Source: Streptomyces netropsis
GTDB lineage: Bacteria > Actinomycetota > Actinomycetes > Streptomycetales > Streptomycetaceae
Length of the DNA: 64,000 nt
NCBI RefSeq assembly: GCF_014203545.1
Contig: NZ_JACHJG010000020.1
Location: 1-64,000 of the forward strand
Direction of reading: 5' to 3'
Part shown: in pieces, positions 61,437 through 64,000 of the stretch
Numbering within the stretch: position 1 is the stretch's first letter
Layout of the letters: the number at the start of each line of letters is the position of its first letter
Translations under genes and position numbers: made by a program
Notes under the pieces: generated by a model
Databases searched by the model: none
What the model was told of the DNA's origin: nothing
The model's input: the letters and a program-made list of their open reading frames with translations, nothing else

Positions 61437-62485
61437 CCCCCTCACGTGCCCCCTCGCCCCGTCCCCCGCTGGGCCGCCGGTTCGGACACCTCATCGGCGC
61501 CTACGGCCTCCTGGCCCTCGCCGCCCTGCTGTTCCTGACCTTCTCCCTCACACTGCCGGACACCTTTCCCACTCTGGACAACATCTCCGCCGTCCTGTCC
61601 AACCAGTCGGTCACCGCGATCCTCGCGCTCGGCGCGACGCTTCCCATCGCCACCGGCAAGTTCGACCTGTCCATCGGCTACGGGATCGGCCTCGCGCACG
61701 TCACGACGATGCAGCTCATCGTCACCGAAGGATGGTCCTGGCCCCTCGTCTGTATCGTGGTGGTCCTCGGTGGGGCCGTCGTCGGCGCCGTCAACGGTGT
61801 CGTCGTCGAATTCGCGAGGATCGACTCCTTCATCGCCACCCTCGGCACCGGCAGCATCATGTACGCCTTCACCGGCTGGATCACCGACGGGGCCCGGATC
61901 GTCCCCGGCCCGCACGGGCTGCCGGCCGGCTTCACCGCCCTCTACGACTCCAGGTTCCTCGGCCTGCCGGTGGCCGCCTTCTACGTCCTCGCCCTCACCG
62001 CCGTCCTGTGGCTGCTCCTGGAACGGCTGCCCTTCGGCCGGTACCTGTACGTGATCGGGTCCAACCCCCGCGCGGCCGACCTGGTGGGCATCCCCTCCCG
62101 GCGCTACATCGTCTGCGCCTTCGTCGGCTCGGGCCTGGTCGTCGGCGTCGCCGGTGTCCTGCTCGCCGCGCAGCAGCAGATCGGCAACCCCAGCGTCGGC
62201 ATGGACTACCTGCTTCCTGCCTTCGTCGGCGCTCTGCTCGGCTCCACCGCCATCAGACCCGGTCGCGCCAACGCCCTGGGCACCCTCGTCGCCGTCACCG
62301 TCCTCGCCATCGGCCTCGTCGGCATCGGACAGCTCGGCGCCCAGTTCTGGGTCACCCCGCTGTTCAACGGCACTACCCTGCTCATCGCCGTCGGCCTGGC
62401 CGGCTACGCCGCGCGCCGGCAACTGCGCCAACGACGGACGGAACCCTCCCGGGCACCCCATCCCCCGCCCGAAGCCGCCTCGTGA
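61433..62485 (+). CDS. Sugar ABC transporter permease (RbsC type)
   Basis: The GTG at 61433 overlaps the ATPase stop by 4 bases. The 350-aa protein has about 9-10 membrane helices: AYGLLALAALLFLTFSLTL, VLSNQSVTAILALGATLPIA, KFDLSIGYGIGLAHVTTMQL, GGAVVGAVNGVVVEFARIDS, ATLGTGSIMYAFTGWI and the characteristic GRYLYVIGSNPRAADLVGIP (EAA-like loop). It is the membrane channel of the ribose/xylose/galactose type. The C-terminal tail is basic. It works as a homodimer with the double ATPase. Confidence 0.93.
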   Translation: MTPSRAPSPRPPLGRRFGHLIGAYGLLALAALLFLTFSLTLPDTFPTLDNISAVLSNQSVTAILALGATLPIATGKFDLSIGYGIGLAHVTTMQLIVTEGWSWPLVCIVVVLGGAVVGAVNGVVVEFARIDSFIATLGTGSIMYAFTGWITDGARIVPGPHGLPAGFTALYDSRFLGLPVAAFYVLALTAVLWLLLERLPFGRYLYVIGSNPRAADLVGIPSRRYIVCAFVGSGLVVGVAGVLLAAQQQIGNPSVGMDYLLPAFVGALLGSTAIRPGRANALGTLVAVTVLAIGLVGIGQLGAQFWVTPLFNGTTLLIAVGLAGYAARRQLRQRRTEPSRAPHPPPEAAS

Positions 62486-62530
62486 CTCCGGCTGCCCCGC
62501 CCCACCGACATCCCTCCGCGAGGAGTGCCC

Positions 62531-63682
62531 GTGCACACGAACCGCAAGACCGTCCTGGGGGGCGCGGTCGTACTGGCAGCGGCTGCCTCCCTCGTCGTCG
62601 GCTGTGAGCGCGGTTCGTCGACCGGCGCCGCGCCCCGGCCCACGGGGCCGACGAAGGCCGGCTGCCCTGCCGCCCTGGCCAAGGCCGAAGCGGCCGTTCG
62701 GCAGGCCGAGAAGACCGACTCCGCGTGGCAGGGCCCCACCACAGGCCCCCGTGCGGTCTCCGGCAAGAACATCGTCTATGTCGCACAGACCATGACCAAC
62801 CCCGGTGTCGCGGGCGCCGCCAAGGGGGTGCGGGAAGCCGCGCGAACCCTCGGCTGGAACGTCCGGGTGATCGACGGCCAGGGCACCCCCGCCGGGATCC
62901 AATCGGCGTTCAGCCAGGCCATCGCCCTCCGGCCGTCCGGCATCGTCATCGGTGGCTTCGATCCGCGCCTGACGTCCCAGCAGGTCGCGCGGGCCAACGC
63001 GCAGCACATCCCGCTCATCGGCTGGCACGCGGTCGACTCCCCCGGTCCGAGCAAGGATCCCGAACTCTTCAGCAACATCACCACCCGCGTCGAGGACGTC
63101 GCGAAGATCAGCGCGGACTGGATCACGACGCACTCCCACGGCGACGCCGGAGTCGTCGTGTTCACCGATGCCTCGATTCCGTTCGCCAGGAACAAGTCCG
63201 AGCTGATCAAGAAGGGCATCGCCGCCTGTTCCGGCGTGAAACTCCTGGCCGAGGAGAACATCCCGATCTCGGACACCAGCAGTCGGACCGCCCGTGAGGT
63301 GTCCGCGCTGCTCTCCCGCTTCGGGGAGAAGTGGACGCACTCCGTCGCCATCAACGACGTGTACTTCGCCGACGCCGCCCCGGCCCTGCGCGCCGCCCGC
63401 AAGAAGGGCGCCGCGCCCCCCTTCAACATCGGCGCGGGCGACGGCGACCCCTCCGCCTTCCAACGCATCAACAGCAGGCAATTCCAGGCAGCCACCGTCC
63501 CCGAGGCACTCTCGGAGCAGGGCTGGCAGATCGTCGACGAGTTCAACCGCGCCTTCTCCGGCGAACCCGCCAGCGGATATGTCGCCCCCGTGCACATCGC
63601 CACGGCCGCCAACAGCGGCGGCGTCACGACGTGGGATCCGCCCGGGTACCGGGCGGCGTACCGGAAGATCTGGGGCAGGTGA
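62531..63682 (+). CDS. Sugar-binding lipoprotein (RbsB type)
   Basis: GTG 62531, with AGGAG six bases before, starts a lipoprotein signal (MHTNRKTVLGGAVVLAAAAS, lipobox VVGC near residue 25). The 383-aa protein is a type I periplasmic-binding fold: KNIVYVAQTMTNPGVAGAAK, GIVIGGFDPRLTSQQVARAN, IPLIGWHAVDSPGPSKDPEL, VVVFTDASIPFARNKSELIK and AINDVYFADAAPALRA. It binds the sugar for the adjacent permease and double ATPase. It is the last gene of the transporter operon. The sugar cannot be assigned from sequence; the neighbouring GAF phosphatase gives no clue. Confidence 0.9.
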   Translation: MHTNRKTVLGGAVVLAAAASLVVGCERGSSTGAAPRPTGPTKAGCPAALAKAEAAVRQAEKTDSAWQGPTTGPRAVSGKNIVYVAQTMTNPGVAGAAKGVREAARTLGWNVRVIDGQGTPAGIQSAFSQAIALRPSGIVIGGFDPRLTSQQVARANAQHIPLIGWHAVDSPGPSKDPELFSNITTRVEDVAKISADWITTHSHGDAGVVVFTDASIPFARNKSELIKKGIAACSGVKLLAEENIPISDTSSRTAREVSALLSRFGEKWTHSVAINDVYFADAAPALRAARKKGAAPPFNIGAGDGDPSAFQRINSRQFQAATVPEALSEQGWQIVDEFNRAFSGEPASGYVAPVHIATAANSGGVTTWDPPGYRAAYRKIWGR

Positions 63683-63724
63683 TCAAGGGCGCTGAAAGGC
63701 CCTCACAAGCTCCGTTCGAAGGCT

Positions 63725-63746
63725 CTGGGGAGAATCTGGGGAGAAT
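63725..63746. repeat. Tandem 11-bp repeat
   Basis: CTGGGGAGAAT occurs twice head to tail at 63725-63735 and 63736-63746, just before the integrase scar at 63827. It could be a core-site or excision remnant; it has no coding meaning. Confidence 0.7.
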
Positions 63747-63826
63747 GAAACCTGGCCGGTTTCGGGTCCCCCCTCGCGGGCGTCGCACCACTCCCGGTCC
63801 GCCCCTGTCAGGAGGTCGTTGAGGTC

Positions 63827-64000
63827 CTACGCGGCCATGGCCAGTGCGGTGGGGTCGAGCCATCCGTCGAAGGCCTTGCGTCCCTTGCCTCCGGACTCGG
63901 GCATGACGTGGGCATAGTGGTCCAGCGTGATCGTCGGTTCTCGCGCTCGGGCTCCGGGCCGCCCCAGGGCAGCTCGACCTCCACCGCGGGATACTCCACG
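63827..64000 (-). pseudogene. Tyrosine integrase remnant (continues past window)
   Basis: On the minus strand one frame (about 64000-63930) reads VEYPAVEVELPWGGPEPE, resembling the middle of Streptomyces site-specific integrases. A different frame (about 63925-63827) reads TITLDHYAHVMPESGGKGRK and then AFDGWLDPTALAMAA with TAG. The last Tyr in the Asp-His-Tyr-Ala-His element is the catalytic Tyr of tyrosine recombinases. The RHRH core between the two parts is missing, so it is a dead copy. It marks the edge of a former integrative element. Confidence 0.65.

Noticed and set aside
61442..63595. Long minus-strand frame antisense to the sugar permease and binding protein
   Set aside because: Gly/Asp/Glu-rich shadow without motifs; the plus-strand transporter operon is unambiguous.
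1..64000. CRISPR arrays, rRNA and complete tRNA genes
   Set aside because: No spaced repeat array, rRNA-like sequence or cloverleaf was seen; only a T-loop-like scrap at 5167-5177 was noticed.

Overview
The window is high-GC actinobacterial chromosome and reads as Streptomyces. Evidence for the genus includes many GTG/TTG starts, a Tat-exported BBE oxidoreductase, SpoIIE-type phosphatases, a CBM2/GH18 chitinase, an LPMO with an LAETG sortase signal, a class I terpene synthase, an iron box of the DmdR/DtxR type, and many one-component regulators with divergent partners. No rRNA, complete tRNA or CRISPR array was seen. The region looks like accessory, arm-like chromosome with many decaying genes.

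Layout. 0-5 kb: the 3' end of a GAPDH gene with a second, degenerate copy of the same tail and a transposase scrap between them, a sigma-factor-like protein with a long C-terminal extension, an HSL-type esterase, and a dead serine hydrolase running into an IS5-type transposase tail. 5-14.3 kb: alpha/beta hydrolase, sulfotransferase, small secreted protein, a two-gene terpene operon (prenyl-diphosphate-type methyltransferase, frameshifted, plus terpene cyclase), coiled-coil protein, lipoprotein, VanZ-like protein and a TmrB-like ATPase. 14.4-19.6 kb: two divergent regulator/enzyme pairs with visible operators, a carboxylesterase pseudogene with four frameshifts, and a small conserved protein.

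19.7-27.0 kb: a tightly coupled five-gene minus-strand operon (SWIM zinc-finger protein, unassigned 461-aa protein, VWA/MIDAS protein, MoxR AAA+ ATPase, DUF5682-like protein). It resembles the functionally unexplained enterobacterial yehLMPQ locus and the MoxR-VWA conflict-type systems. It is the strongest candidate here for a poorly described system.

27.6-38.4 kb: lipoprotein, small membrane protein, esterase/PadR pair with twin operators, TetR/methyltransferase pair with twin palindromes, SDR, GlxA-type regulator with a cysteine hydrolase, an ABC-F ribosome-protection ATPase with a long leader, and a frameshifted ArsR-type regulator. 38.6-50 kb: BBE oxidoreductase, membrane SpoIIE phosphatase, membrane proteins, a 39-aa amphipathic peptide gene, an MFS pump with a divergent Lrp regulator, an iron-box promoter in front of an internally deleted methyltransferase, a GNAT and a SUKH-type protein.

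50-56 kb: a two-component system followed by a secreted chitinase and a cell-wall-anchorable LPMO, which together suggest a chitin-degrading module. 55.8-63.7 kb: cyclase-family hydrolase, a large GAF/SpoIIE/HATPase phosphatase, and a complete ribose-type sugar ABC transporter (ATPase, permease, binding lipoprotein, translationally coupled). The window ends in the scar of a tyrosine integrase.
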